NCBI RefSeq assembly: GCF_000802245.2
Contig: NZ_CP021080.1
Coordinates: 5,208,001 to 5,272,000 of the forward strand
Source: Streptomyces pluripotens
GTDB taxonomy: Bacteria > Actinomycetota > Actinomycetes > Streptomycetales > Streptomycetaceae
DNA length: 64,000 bases
Direction of reading: 5' to 3'
Shown here: piece by piece, positions 26,614 to 35,842 of the stretch
Numbering within the stretch: position 1 is the first letter of the stretch
Layout: each line of letters starts with the position of its first letter
Made by a program: the position numbers and the translations under genes
Notes under the pieces: model-generated
Seen by the model: the letters and a program-made list of their open reading frames with translations, nothing else
The model's database searches: none
Told to the model about the DNA's origin: nothing

Positions 26614-28668
26614 CTACGGGAACGTCAGCTTCCAGTCGTTGAGCGTTCCGGTGTCCCACGCGGCCTGATCCTGCACCCGCAACTTCCAGGTGCCGTTGGC
26701 AGGTTCGGCGGAGGCGTTGACCGTGTAGGTCTCGTTGACGTTGTCCGCCGAGTCGGAGGAGCTGAAGTTCTTCAGGCGGTACGCGGTGCCCGAGGGACCG
26801 ATGAGATCGATCACCAGGTCGCCCCGCCAGGTGTGCGTGATGTCGACGCCCACCTTCAGGTTGCTCGGTGCGTTGCCGCTCCTGCCCGACACGGTGATGC
26901 TGGAGGTGACGGCCGGTCCGTCGTCCGGGATCGACACCGGGTTGTCGTTCTCGTACGAGGTGCCGCCACCGCCGCCACCGCCCGACCGGGAGCCGACGTT
27001 GACGGCCGCCCAGGCGTCCTGCACCGCCTTGTACGCGGCGCTGGAGGTGCCGTAGAGCTCGCCGGCCGCAGCCAGGGTGCCGGAACGGGCGCCGGCGTAG
27101 TTGGTGGTGGACGTCCACTTGGTGGTCAGCGCCCGGTACCAGATCTGCAGTGCCTTGTCCCGGCCGATGCCGGTGACCGGAAGTCCGTCGGAGGTGGGCG
27201 AGTTGTAGCTGACCCCGTTGATCACCTTGGCGCCGCTGCCCTCGGAGAGGAGGTAGAAGAAGTGGTTGGCGACGCCGGAGGAGTAGTGGACGTTGAGGTT
27301 GCCGACGCCGGAGTACCAACTGTCCGCGGAGTTACCGTCCTTGCTGGGCTTGTCCATGTAGCGCAGCGGGGTTCCGTCGCCGTTGATGTTGATCTTTTCG
27401 CCGATGAGGTAGTCACCGGGGTCGGAGGCGTTGTGGGCGTAGAACTCCACGCCGGTGCCCATGATGTCGCTGGTGGCCTCGTTGAGGCCGCCCGACTCGC
27501 CGCTGTAGTTGAGGCCGGCGGTGTTGGAGGTGACTCCGTGGCTCATCTCGTGCCCCGCGACGTCGAGGGAGGTCAGCGGGTCGGCGTTGCCGGAGCCGTC
27601 GCCGTAGGTCATGCAGAAGCAGCTGTCGTCCCAGAACGCGTTGACGTACGAGTTCCCGTAGTGGACGCGCGAGTAGGCGCCGACCCCGTCGTCGCGGATG
27701 CCGCTGCGGTTGAAGGTGTTCTTGTAGAAGTCCCAGGTCTCCTGGGCGCCGTAGGCGGCGTCCGCACCCGCGGTGGCCGCGTTGGACGTGCTGCCGTTGC
27801 CCCAGGTGTCGCTGGACTGAGAGAACAGCGAACCGGTGCCCGAGGAGCCGTGGTTGAGGTTGTACGTCTTGTGGCCGCCGCGCGTGTTGTCGGTCAGTGT
27901 GTACGTCGAACCCGAGTGGGCGGTGGTCAGCGACACCTGGCCGCTGTACTGGGTGTTGCCGATACCGGTCTGGATGCCCTGGTACTCGTGGAGCTTCTTG
28001 CCGGTGGCGGCGTCGGTGATGACGTGGAGCTGGTTCGGGGTGCCGTCGTCCTGGAGCCCGCCGATCACGGTCTCGTAGGCGAGGACGGGCTTGCCGTTCG
28101 CCGCCCAAATGACCTTGCGGACGGAGTCGGCGGCAGACTTGGTGCCGCCGAGGGCCTTGGCGCTTCGCACGCCCTGCTTCTCAGCCGCCGTCTTCGACAC
28201 GGCCGGGGTGAGGTGGGTGACCTTCAGCCGTGCGTCGGTGGCCTTGATGACGTCCATGGTCACGCCCGCCTTGGAACTGTCCACGACCAGGTCGCCACCG
28301 AGGACCGGCAAGCCGGCGTACGTGCGCTCGTAGCGGGTGTGAAGGGTTCCGTTGGCGTCCTTGACGACGTCCCGGACGACCAGCTTCTCCTTGCTACCGA
28401 GGCCGATCGACCGGGCGGTGGCTGCCTTGGCCGCATCGGCGTCACGTATCAGCTCGGCACGCTGCGAGGGGGTGAGCTTGAGCGCCATATGGGCCGGGTT
28501 GGCCTTGCCGGCCTGCGGCTTCGCCGGTGCGGCACTGGCGACGCCCGTCTGGACGGCGGCCGCGATCAGGGCGGCGACACCGGCGAGGGCGACGGTTGCG
28601 GTGCGGCGGTGCCGGATGGTGCGGTGCGGGGTGTGGGAGGTGCGTCCGCGAGAGGAATTGCTTCTCAA
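26614..28668 (-). CDS. Secreted M4 (thermolysin-like) metallopeptidase with C-terminal P domain
   Basis: Exported zinc endopeptidase of about 684 residues. The order is a signal peptide (Arg-rich n-region, hydrophobic VALAGVAALIAAAVQTG, cleavage near ASAAPA about residue 47), FTP and PepSY-like propeptide (about 50-210), then the catalytic domain with zinc motif HEMSH near 375 and the Glu ligand in GGLNEATSD. A Gly-rich linker (about 555-562) precedes a P/homo-B domain of the proprotein-convertase type to the end. TTG 28668 lies six bases after an AAGGAG site; ATG 28686 and GTG 28671 are alternatives with worse spacing. Single-gene unit with its own terminator; probably released to degrade extracellular protein. 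Confidence 0.93.
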   Translation of the reverse strand: MRSNSSRGRTSHTPHRTIRHRRTATVALAGVAALIAAAVQTGVASAAPAKPQAGKANPAHMALKLTPSQRAELIRDADAAKAATARSIGLGSKEKLVVRDVVKDANGTLHTRYERTYAGLPVLGGDLVVDSSKAGVTMDVIKATDARLKVTHLTPAVSKTAAEKQGVRSAKALGGTKSAADSVRKVIWAANGKPVLAYETVIGGLQDDGTPNQLHVITDAATGKKLHEYQGIQTGIGNTQYSGQVSLTTAHSGSTYTLTDNTRGGHKTYNLNHGSSGTGSLFSQSSDTWGNGSTSNAATAGADAAYGAQETWDFYKNTFNRSGIRDDGVGAYSRVHYGNSYVNAFWDDSCFCMTYGDGSGNADPLTSLDVAGHEMSHGVTSNTAGLNYSGESGGLNEATSDIMGTGVEFYAHNASDPGDYLIGEKININGDGTPLRYMDKPSKDGNSADSWYSGVGNLNVHYSSGVANHFFYLLSEGSGAKVINGVSYNSPTSDGLPVTGIGRDKALQIWYRALTTKWTSTTNYAGARSGTLAAAGELYGTSSAAYKAVQDAWAAVNVGSRSGGGGGGGTSYENDNPVSIPDDGPAVTSSITVSGRSGNAPSNLKVGVDITHTWRGDLVIDLIGPSGTAYRLKNFSSSDSADNVNETYTVNASAEPANGTWKLRVQDQAAWDTGTLNDWKLTFP

Positions 28669-29412
28669 CACTGACTCCTTCTGCATGACCGCGGGTCGCG
28701 CGGCCAGGGGAGACCGGACGGTGGGTTGGGGCGTCCGGGCAGAACAGGGTGTTGTACAGATCCACGTGCAGGTACGGACCGGCTCACGCAAGGCGTGCAG
28801 AAGCTGTGGGGTTGCTGTGAGTCGGTCTGGGAAGAGTGACAGGTGATCACGTCATCTGTCAGGACCGCGTCAGAAGGTTGGCCGGAAATGGTTCGTTGAC
28901 CGGATGTTCATGTTCGGTATGCGAACTGTTGGCGGCGGGGTTGTCGGGTGCGCACGCCGAGCGGCCCGGTGGCCGAGACCGTTGGCCGAGGGTTCGTCAG
29001 CGATTGCCGCGACGGCGCACCCGGCCGGCCGTGACACCGGCCCTGGACCATGTGAACCGGCGGGAGTTCACGTGGGAGCGACAAGGGCGAGCAACTCCGC
29101 GGGCCGCTGGGCCAACGCAGCGGTTCTCCGGGCCCCACGGCTTGCGCATATCGGTGGCTTCGATGACGGGTGGCATGCCGTGAGGGTCTCGGGCGGGAGC
29201 GGCCCGGCACATCGCCCGGACCGCTCGAACCGGCATCCCCCGATCGGTTGATGCCGCCCTACGACCGCCCCGGACGCTGCCCCGATACGCCTCACGCTCC
29301 CCGGCTCCCCGGCTCCGACCACTCGGATAGGAAGGTCGTAGGACCAACGGAGGACCGAGGTCCGGCCAAAACCCAGTGGGCGATGTCAGTGTTGGTCCGT
29401 ACGCTCACGGTG
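28669..29412. promoter_or_regulatory. Large divergent intergenic region between M4 protease and ABC exporter
   Basis: About 740 bp with no credible gene. The protease side contains a striking dyad at 28839-28863 (listed separately). On the exporter side, TACGCT (29400-29405) ends seven bases before ATG 29413 and is a possible leaderless -10 box, though a matching -35 is weak. The middle looks unstructured. Confidence 0.45.
28839..28863. promoter_or_regulatory. 25-bp near-perfect dyad upstream of the M4 protease gene
   Basis: TGACAGGTGA (28839-28848), centre TCACG, then TCATCTGTCA (28854-28863). One mismatch in ten arm positions. The 25-bp length and location about 170 bp upstream of the start suggest a regulator operator. 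Confidence 0.55.
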
Positions 29413-31239
29413 ATGCCAACGACACGTGCAACCACCGAGGAGCGGTCCGCCGCGCGCACCCTGCTGCGGCTGTGGCCGTACGTCCGCCCCGTCCGCGTCC
29501 GGTTGTTCACCGCGGCGGTCGTCGCGGTCGTCGCCTCCTGCACGGGACTGGTGATCCCACTCGTCCTCAAGTGGATGGTCGACGGACCGGTCGCCGACCG
29601 GGATCCTGCGGGGGTATGGCGCGGCGCGCTGTACCTGCTGCTGCTCGGTGTGGCCGAGGCGGTCCTGTTCGGGATAAGACGCTGGCTCGTGGCCCGTCCG
29701 CTGTCCGGGGTCGAGGCGGAGATGCGGGCTGACCTGTACCGTCATCTGCAGCGGCTGCCCGTGGCCTTCCACGACCGCTGGGCCTCCGGCCAACTGCTCT
29801 CGCGCGGCACGACCGATCTGATGCTGCTGCGCATGTTCCTCGCCTTCCCACTGACGTTCCTGCTGGTCAACAGCGTGACGATCCTCGTCGGCATGGTGAT
29901 CATGCTGCTCCAGGACTGGGCGTTGGGGCTGGTTGTTCTCGGGCCCGCGCTCCCCGTGATGTGGACCTGCGTGTTGTTCGAGCGGCGGTATGCGCAGGCC
30001 GCACGGCGCGCGCAGGACCAGGTCGGGGATCTGGCCACCGTGGTCGAGGAAAGCGTGCTCGGCATTCGCATCATCAAGGGTTTCGGCCGTCACCGCAGCC
30101 AGGCGCGGGCCTTCCGCGAACTGTCGGACGCCCTGCGCGGCACCGAGTTGCGCAAGGCACGGCTGCTGGCCACCATCTGGGGCGTCATCGTGACCCTGCC
30201 CGAGGCCGCGATCGGGACGGCGCTGGTGCTGGGTGTGGTGCGGGTGGCCGACGGAGACTTGTCCGCGGGCACGCTGGTCGCCTTCCTGAGCACGGCACTC
30301 GCGCTGCGGTGGCCGGTGGACTCGATCGGTTTCCTGTTGGCCATGAGCCAGGAGGCGGCGACGGCCACCGAGCGGTACTTCGAGGTGATGGACGAGACGC
30401 CGGAAACGAGTACGGCACCGGGCGTACGCGGCACCCGGCCGACGTTCCCCGAACACGGACAGACCCTCTTGTCCTCGGTCGGCACGGGTACCAGCGCCGG
30501 TCTCCGGTTCGAGAACGTCCGGTTCCGCTACCCGGACGCCCCACCCGGCTCCCCGCCGCTCCTGCACCACATCGATCTTCACATCCGGCCCGGTGAGTCC
30601 ATGGCCCTCGTCGGTGCCACCGGTAGCGGCAAGACGACGCTCACCGCACTCGTCCCCCGCCTGCACGAAGTCACCTCGGGCCGGATCACCCTGAACGGCG
30701 TCGACATCACCGCGATACCCCGGGAGGAACTCCGTGCCAGGGTCGCCGTCGCCTTCGAGGAACCGACCCTGTTCTCCACCAGCGTCGGTGAGAACGTGCT
30801 CATGGGCGCCGCGGACGGTGCGGAAAGGGCAGCCCTGGACCACGCACTCGCCGTGGCCCAGGCCGAGTTCGCGCACGCCCTCCCGCAGGGCGCCGAAACC
30901 CGCGTCGGCGAGCAGGGCCTCAGCCTGTCCGGCGGTCAGCGGCAGCGCCTCGCGCTGGCCCGCGCGGTGGTCGGCCGCCCCGAGTTCCTGGTGTTGGACG
31001 ACCCGCTGTCCGCCTTGGACGTGCACACGGAGGCCGCTGTGGAGGCGGCGCTGCGGCAGGTCCTCGCCGACACCACCGCGCTGATCGTGGCCCACCGCCC
31101 CTCCACCGTGCTGCTCGCCGACCGCGTCGCGCTGCTGTCGGACGGTCGGATCACCGCCGTCGGCACCCATCAGGAACTCCTCCACACCAACACCGAATAC
31201 GCCCAGCTGATGTCAGGGGAACAGGAGGGATCCCGTTGA
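29413..31239 (+). CDS. ABC exporter subunit with degenerate ATP site (type IV, heterodimer half 1)
   Basis: Fused membrane and ATPase half-transporter of about 608 residues. Six membrane helices occupy about 25-310 and the nucleotide-binding domain about 355-600. Walker A is GATGSGKTT (near 401), the Q-loop Gln is replaced by Glu (VAFEEPTLF), the signature is the canonical LSGGQRQR, and Walker B ends LVLDDP with Asp in place of the catalytic Glu. The switch His is kept (AHRPSTV). These changes mark the non-hydrolysing site of heterodimeric exporters such as TM287/288 or BmrCD. No clear ribosome site at ATG 29413, which may be leaderless; ATG 29383 is an alternative. Overlaps the partner gene by TTGA. 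Confidence 0.9.
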   Translation: MPTTRATTEERSAARTLLRLWPYVRPVRVRLFTAAVVAVVASCTGLVIPLVLKWMVDGPVADRDPAGVWRGALYLLLLGVAEAVLFGIRRWLVARPLSGVEAEMRADLYRHLQRLPVAFHDRWASGQLLSRGTTDLMLLRMFLAFPLTFLLVNSVTILVGMVIMLLQDWALGLVVLGPALPVMWTCVLFERRYAQAARRAQDQVGDLATVVEESVLGIRIIKGFGRHRSQARAFRELSDALRGTELRKARLLATIWGVIVTLPEAAIGTALVLGVVRVADGDLSAGTLVAFLSTALALRWPVDSIGFLLAMSQEAATATERYFEVMDETPETSTAPGVRGTRPTFPEHGQTLLSSVGTGTSAGLRFENVRFRYPDAPPGSPPLLHHIDLHIRPGESMALVGATGSGKTTLTALVPRLHEVTSGRITLNGVDITAIPREELRARVAVAFEEPTLFSTSVGENVLMGAADGAERAALDHALAVAQAEFAHALPQGAETRVGEQGLSLSGGQRQRLALARAVVGRPEFLVLDDPLSALDVHTEAAVEAALRQVLADTTALIVAHRPSTVLLADRVALLSDGRITAVGTHQELLHTNTEYAQLMSGEQEGSR

Positions 31240-33092
31240 CCGCCACCGCCTCCGCCCCCGTGGTCGCCGAGGACGACGAACAGGCCCGCCGGCAGGACAC
31301 GGGCGACCCCTTCGACCAGGACGTCCTGCCCACCCCGCCGGGCGCCACGGTCGCCCTGCTGCGCTCGTTGCTCGCGCCGCTGAAGGGTCGTGTCGCCCTC
31401 ACCACGCTCCTGCTCCTGCTGCAACAGGCGGCCGTGCAGACGGGCCCGTTGCTGGTGGCCTACGCCCTCGACAACGCCGTACCGGCGTTCCGGGAGCACC
31501 GCCAGGGTCCGCTGATCGCGGTCGCCGTCGGCTACCTGCTGTGCGCCCTCGCCTCAGGCGCGCTGCAGTTCGCGTTCATCGAGGCCTCCGCCCGGGTCAG
31601 CCAGGACGTGCTGCTGGACCTGCGCGGTCGGATCTTCCGCCACGCACAAGCGCTGAGCGTCGACTTTCACGAGCGGTACACCTCGGGCCGACTGATCTCG
31701 CGCTCCACCACGGACGTCGAGTCACTGCGCGAACTCCTCGACGACGGGTTGCAGGAACTGGTGACCGTCGTACTGTCCTTCGTCTACATCTCCGCCTTGC
31801 TGCTCTGGCTGGACCTCAGCCTCGGCGCGGTCGCGGTGGCCTCGTTCGCGCCGCTGTACCTGCTCGTGCGGATCTACCGCAAGCGTGCCGGACGGGTGTA
31901 CCGGGCGCGGTCCACGGCGATCGCCGCGGTGATCGTGAAGTTCGTGGAGACGATGAACGGCATCCGCCCGGTGCGCGCCTTCCGCCGGGAAGCGGCGAAC
32001 GACACCGAGTTCGCCGTCCTCAACCGGCGGCACGAGCGCACCAACGGTGACGCGCTGCTGGAGATGGCCCGCTACGTGGTCGGCTCGCGGCTGGTGGCCA
32101 ACACGGCGGTGGCGGGCATGGTCCTGTGGGGCGCCTACCGGGTGGCGTCTGGCTCACTGGAACTGGGTGTGCTGGCAGCGGCGGTGCTGTACCTGCGGCG
32201 GCTGTACGACCCGATCGACCGCCTCGGCATGTTTCTGAACTCCTACCAGTCGGCCGCCGCCTCCCTGGAGAAGATCGCCGGGCTGCTGGCACAGACCCCT
32301 TCGGTGCCGGAACCGGCCACGCCCCGCGAACTCCGCCCGCTCGACGGCAGTTTCCCCGGCCGCGAGGTCGTCTTCGACGACGTCCGCTTCGCCTACCGCA
32401 CCTGCGGCGAAGTGCTGCCCGCCTTCGAACTGACCATCCCGGCCGGGCAGACGGTCGCCGTCGTCGGCTCCACCGGCGCGGGCAAGTCCACGCTCGCCAG
32501 ACTCCTCGCCCGCTTCTACGACCCCTCCGACGGCCGCGTCCTGCTGGACGGGGTCGACCTGCGCGAGCTGTCCTCGCCCGAACTGCGGCGCGGAGTCGTC
32601 ATGGTGACCCAGGAGGCGTTCCTGTTCTCCGGTACGGTCGCGGACAACATCGCCATCGGCCGGCCCGAGGCCACCCGGGAGGAGATCGAGCGGGCCGCGA
32701 AGGCGATTGGCGCGCACGCGTTCATCAGCGCCCTGCCCGATGGCTACGACACCGACGTCCGCAAGCGCGGTGGCCGCATCTCGGCCGGGCAGCGCCAACT
32801 GGTTGCCTTCGCCCGAGCGTTGCTCGCCGACCCCGCCGTGCTGATCCTGGACGAGGCGACCAGCTCCCTCGACATCCCGGGCGAGCGGGCGGTGCAGCAG
32901 GCGATGGCGACGGTACTGAAGGGCCGTACGGCGGTCGTGATCGCGCACCGGCTGTCGACCGTGGAGATCGCCGACCGGGTGCTGGTGATGGAGCAGGGCC
33001 GGATCGTGGAGGACGGGCACCCGGACGAACTCATCGCCGGCTCGGGCAGGTTCGCGGAACTGCACCGGGCATGGCGGGAGAGCCTGGTGTAG
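31236..33092 (+). CDS. ABC exporter subunit with catalytic ATP site (heterodimer half 2)
   Basis: Partner half-transporter of 618 residues with a 35-residue acidic N-terminal extension, six membrane helices (about 48-330) and a nucleotide-binding domain (about 370-610). It has Walker A GSTGAGKST (near 410), Q-loop VMVTQEAFLF, signature altered to ISAGQRQ, Walker B LILDEATSSLD with catalytic Glu, and switch IAHRLSTV. The TTG start at 31236 overlaps the upstream stop (TTGA) and has GGAGGG directly upstream, so equimolar coupled synthesis is likely. Substrate is unknown; lipids, peptides or drugs are all handled by relatives. Convergent with the glycosyltransferase genes. Confidence 0.92.
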   Translation: MTATASAPVVAEDDEQARRQDTGDPFDQDVLPTPPGATVALLRSLLAPLKGRVALTTLLLLLQQAAVQTGPLLVAYALDNAVPAFREHRQGPLIAVAVGYLLCALASGALQFAFIEASARVSQDVLLDLRGRIFRHAQALSVDFHERYTSGRLISRSTTDVESLRELLDDGLQELVTVVLSFVYISALLLWLDLSLGAVAVASFAPLYLLVRIYRKRAGRVYRARSTAIAAVIVKFVETMNGIRPVRAFRREAANDTEFAVLNRRHERTNGDALLEMARYVVGSRLVANTAVAGMVLWGAYRVASGSLELGVLAAAVLYLRRLYDPIDRLGMFLNSYQSAAASLEKIAGLLAQTPSVPEPATPRELRPLDGSFPGREVVFDDVRFAYRTCGEVLPAFELTIPAGQTVAVVGSTGAGKSTLARLLARFYDPSDGRVLLDGVDLRELSSPELRRGVVMVTQEAFLFSGTVADNIAIGRPEATREEIERAAKAIGAHAFISALPDGYDTDVRKRGGRISAGQRQLVAFARALLADPAVLILDEATSSLDIPGERAVQQAMATVLKGRTAVVIAHRLSTVEIADRVLVMEQGRIVEDGHPDELIAGSGRFAELHRAWRESLV

Positions 33093-33114
33093 CGGGGCGG
33101 CCCACCGAGCGGGA

Positions 33115-34347
33115 TCACGGCACGCCCAGTTCGAACAGGGCGTAGCCCGCGTACGAGCCGGAGGCCAGGGCCGCGATACCGAGGACCGTGCATTGCACCG
33201 GCAGGCTCAGCCTGCGCATCGCGAGCGCGAGCGGCAGGAACAGGGGGAAGCAGGGCAGCAGATAGCGCGAGACATTGGCGAAGATCTGCTGGCTGCCGAG
33301 CACCAGGGCGAGCGTGAGAACGGTGTACACGATCAGCATCGCGGGTGGACGAAGCCGCAGCAGCAGCGGCAGCAGCGCGAACGCCAGCAGGACGACACCG
33401 ACCGAGATGACGTCCGCGAAGGGAAAGGCGAACAGATAGGTGAAGTGCCCCACCGGTGCCGATGCCAGCACGTCCAGGGTCTGCCTGCCGTAGTCGAAGC
33501 GGTGCGCCCAGGCGCCGGACTGCAGCTTGAAGTAGCCCATCGGATCGCTCATGCGGTCGCCGACCCAGAGCAGGTAGCCCAGTAGGCCCAGCGGGGCTAG
33601 CGCCATGGCGAGTATCGGGCGCAGGACACGGTCTTCGCCTCGCCGCAGTGAGAGCAGCGCGGCGACGGCGAGGGCAGCGATCAGCGCCCCGGCCGTTGGC
33701 CGGTTGAGGCCGGCGGTGAGGGTCAACACGCCGGCGGTGAGCCAGCGGCGGGTCATGACGGCGTGGCAGGCCCAGGTGGCCAGGGCCACGTACAGGGAGT
33801 CCGAGTAGACCGCCCACTCCACTCCCGAGCCCGGCCATACCGCCCACAGTCCGGCCGCGGCCAGCCCGGCCCGCCGGCCGCCGAGCCGTTCGGCCACGGT
33901 GTAGATACCGAGGGCGGCGGCGAAGGCGGCGAGGATCGAGACGAGCAGCCCGGCGCCGTACGGGCCGAGACCGGTGACCGCGGAGGTCAGCCGCATCGCG
34001 GCCGGGTAGAGCGGGAAGAACGCCGCCGAGTTGCCCTCCAGCGTGATCAGGCCGGTGGCGCCGGGGACCGGGACGAGCTTCGGGTCGTAGCCGTGCAGGG
34101 CGATCTGTTGGTACCACCAGCCGTCCCAGGTGGCCAGCACGTCCCAGGCGTGTGCCCCGCCGCCGAACCGGGGGTCCTTGGCGCGGTAGTCCCCGGCGGA
34201 GGACAACAGGTACATGAACGAACAGAAACCGGCCAGCTTGAGCGTGCCGTACACGGCGAGTACGGGCCCGTGGCGGCGTGCTGCGGCACGGAGACGGGAG
34301 CCGGGCCGGGGGACCGGAGACTGTATCCGGGGCAGGGCCGCGGTCAC
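33115..34347 (-). CDS. PIG-V-like integral-membrane mannosyltransferase
   Basis: GT-C fold membrane glycosyltransferase of 410 residues with about ten hydrophobic helices. WDGWWYQQIALHGYDP (about 72-87) and FFPLYPAAMRL (about 109) match the PIG-V/GPI mannosyltransferase-like family, which uses polyprenyl-phosphate sugars on the outer face of the membrane. GTG 34347 overlaps the stop of the upstream GT2 gene (GTGA), so the two are coupled: one charges the lipid with sugar, the other uses it. Target (protein, lipid or glycan) is unknown. A longer N-terminus reading into the GT2 gene is low-complexity and rejected. Confidence 0.85.
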   Translation of the reverse strand: MTAALPRIQSPVPRPGSRLRAAARRHGPVLAVYGTLKLAGFCSFMYLLSSAGDYRAKDPRFGGGAHAWDVLATWDGWWYQQIALHGYDPKLVPVPGATGLITLEGNSAAFFPLYPAAMRLTSAVTGLGPYGAGLLVSILAAFAAALGIYTVAERLGGRRAGLAAAGLWAVWPGSGVEWAVYSDSLYVALATWACHAVMTRRWLTAGVLTLTAGLNRPTAGALIAALAVAALLSLRRGEDRVLRPILAMALAPLGLLGYLLWVGDRMSDPMGYFKLQSGAWAHRFDYGRQTLDVLASAPVGHFTYLFAFPFADVISVGVVLLAFALLPLLLRLRPPAMLIVYTVLTLALVLGSQQIFANVSRYLLPCFPLFLPLALAMRRLSLPVQCTVLGIAALASGSYAGYALFELGVP

Positions 34348-35162
34348 CGCGTCGCGGCTTTGCCACGCGGACGACGGCGGCCCAGGTCGCGGCGCATCCG
34401 CAGGATCCCGCGCAGGTCGGCCAGCGCGGTGGCGAGGATGTCGACGCTGCTGTCGGGGTCGTCCACCCAGTCCACCGGAACCTCGTGGATCCTGAGGCCC
34501 GCCCGCTCGGCGAGCACCAGCAGTTCGGTGTCGAAGAACCACTCCCCGTCCTGCACCAGCGGCAGCAACTGCTCGGCGGTATCGCGCCGGAGCGCCTTGA
34601 AACCGCACTGCGCGTCGGAGAAGCCGACGGCGAGGATGCAACGCAGCAGGGCGTTGTAGCAGCGGGATATGACCTCGCGCTTGGCCGCGCGCACCACCCG
34701 GGCACCAGGGGCCAGACGGGTGCCGATGGCCAGGTCGGAGTGGCCCGAGAGCAATGGGGCGGTCAGCGGTAGCACAGCGTTGAGCCCGGTGGACAGATCG
34801 ATGTCGAGATAGGCCAACACGGGCGCCTCAGACCCTGACCAGGCCGCCCGCAGCGCCCGGCCGCGCCCCTTTTCGGACAGTCGGATCGAGGTCACCTCGG
34901 GCAGTTCGGCGCTGAGTCGGGCGGCTAGGGCCGGAGTGTGGTCGGTACTGGCGTTGTCGGCGATGGTGATCCGGAACGGGTACGGGAAGGTGTCCCGCAG
35001 ATGCGCGTGCAGCCGCCGGACGTTCGGCTCCAGGTTCTTCTCCTCGTTGAACACCGGCACGGCCATGTCCAGGACGGGTTCCGCACGATGCACCTCTGGT
35101 TCGGATCCGCACCGGGGCACCGGTATCACGGCTGGGGTTCGGTCCGACCGGATGTCTGTCAC
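34344..35162 (-). CDS. GT2 polyprenyl-phosphate glycosyltransferase (DPM1/ALG5-like)
   Basis: Cytoplasmic-face family 2 glycosyltransferase of 272 residues. VPVFNEEKNLEPNVRRL (about 37-53) and ADNASTDHTPALA form the nucleotide-sugar site, and YLDIDLSTGLNAVLPL carries the DxD-type metal motif. QCGFKALRRDTAEQLLP and WFFDTELLVLAER are typical of dolichyl-phosphate glucosyl/mannosyl transferases. No C-terminal membrane helices. GTG 35162 has GGGAG five bases upstream. Coupled by GTGA to the PIG-V-like enzyme; together they should make a lipid-linked sugar and transfer it. The sugar (glucose or mannose) cannot be decided here. Confidence 0.9.
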   Translation of the reverse strand: MTDIRSDRTPAVIPVPRCGSEPEVHRAEPVLDMAVPVFNEEKNLEPNVRRLHAHLRDTFPYPFRITIADNASTDHTPALAARLSAELPEVTSIRLSEKGRGRALRAAWSGSEAPVLAYLDIDLSTGLNAVLPLTAPLLSGHSDLAIGTRLAPGARVVRAAKREVISRCYNALLRCILAVGFSDAQCGFKALRRDTAEQLLPLVQDGEWFFDTELLVLAERAGLRIHEVPVDWVDDPDSSVDILATALADLRGILRMRRDLGRRRPRGKAATR

Positions 35163-35264
35163 GTGACTCCCTGTGCTCTCTTTGGCTGCCGGGCATGCGC
35201 CGGCACGGTCGAGGAGGACGGTGGACGGTGTGCGCCGGCCGCATGGGCCGACCACCGGCGACGG

Positions 35265-35834
35265 TCAGTGAGACGGCAACGCCGGGGCGCTGGCCGACGT
35301 CGTGGCCGGCACCTGTGTGACCGTGACTGAGCTTCCGTCGGCTGTCGGCGGAACGGTGGCCGCCGCGGTGTGCTCCGGGGTCGGAGGGCGCGTCGTGGGA
35401 AGGCGTGGTGCCGAGGAGTGCGTCCTCGGGAACGACGGTGGCGGTGCGCTCGGTGTCTGCGACGGGGCCGGCGACATCTTCGGAGCCGAACCGTCCGTCG
35501 GCCTGGTCGCGGGCCGCGGGTGCGGTGCGCTCGGCCGGTCACCGGTGTGGCCGTGCGGCCACAGGAACAGCCCGAGGCCCAGTCCGGCCACCGCCAGGGC
35601 GCAACCGGCGGCCCGGCGTGTCGCGCGCAACCGGCGGAGGGCCCTTACCCGGTTGCGGATCCCTTCCTGGTGCCGGGTCTCGAAAGGAGTCCGCTCCTGT
35701 GTGCTGTGCATCAACTGAGCCAGCTGCTGTTCGAAGCGGTCCCGGTGACCCACGTGCCCCAGAGGACTCTTGCGGTCTGCCTGGTCTGCCTGGTCTGTTT
35801 GCTTCCAGTACTCCCAGCGCTCCCTGTACCCCAT
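35265..35834 (-). CDS. Membrane protein with Pro/Thr/Ser-rich extracytoplasmic tail, coupled to sigma factor
   Basis: Protein of 189 residues with no family I recognise. It has a charged cytoplasmic N-terminus (about 1-73, ending with Arg clusters), one membrane helix (about 74-92, AGCALAVAGLGLGLFLW), then about 95 residues of Pro, Thr, Ser and Ala that should lie outside the membrane and could be O-glycosylated. The ATG is eight bases after the sigma-factor stop and GAGGG lies five bases before it; a GTG at 35846 would overlap that stop. Position and topology suggest a regulator of the sigma factor, but no zinc-binding ZAS motif (HxxxCxxC) is present. Neighbouring glycosyltransferases could modify the tail; this is inference. 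Confidence 0.75.
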   Translation of the reverse strand: MGYRERWEYWKQTDQADQADRKSPLGHVGHRDRFEQQLAQLMHSTQERTPFETRHQEGIRNRVRALRRLRATRRAAGCALAVAGLGLGLFLWPHGHTGDRPSAPHPRPATRPTDGSAPKMSPAPSQTPSAPPPSFPRTHSSAPRLPTTRPPTPEHTAAATVPPTADGSSVTVTQVPATTSASAPALPSH

Positions 35835-35842
35835 GGTCTCCC

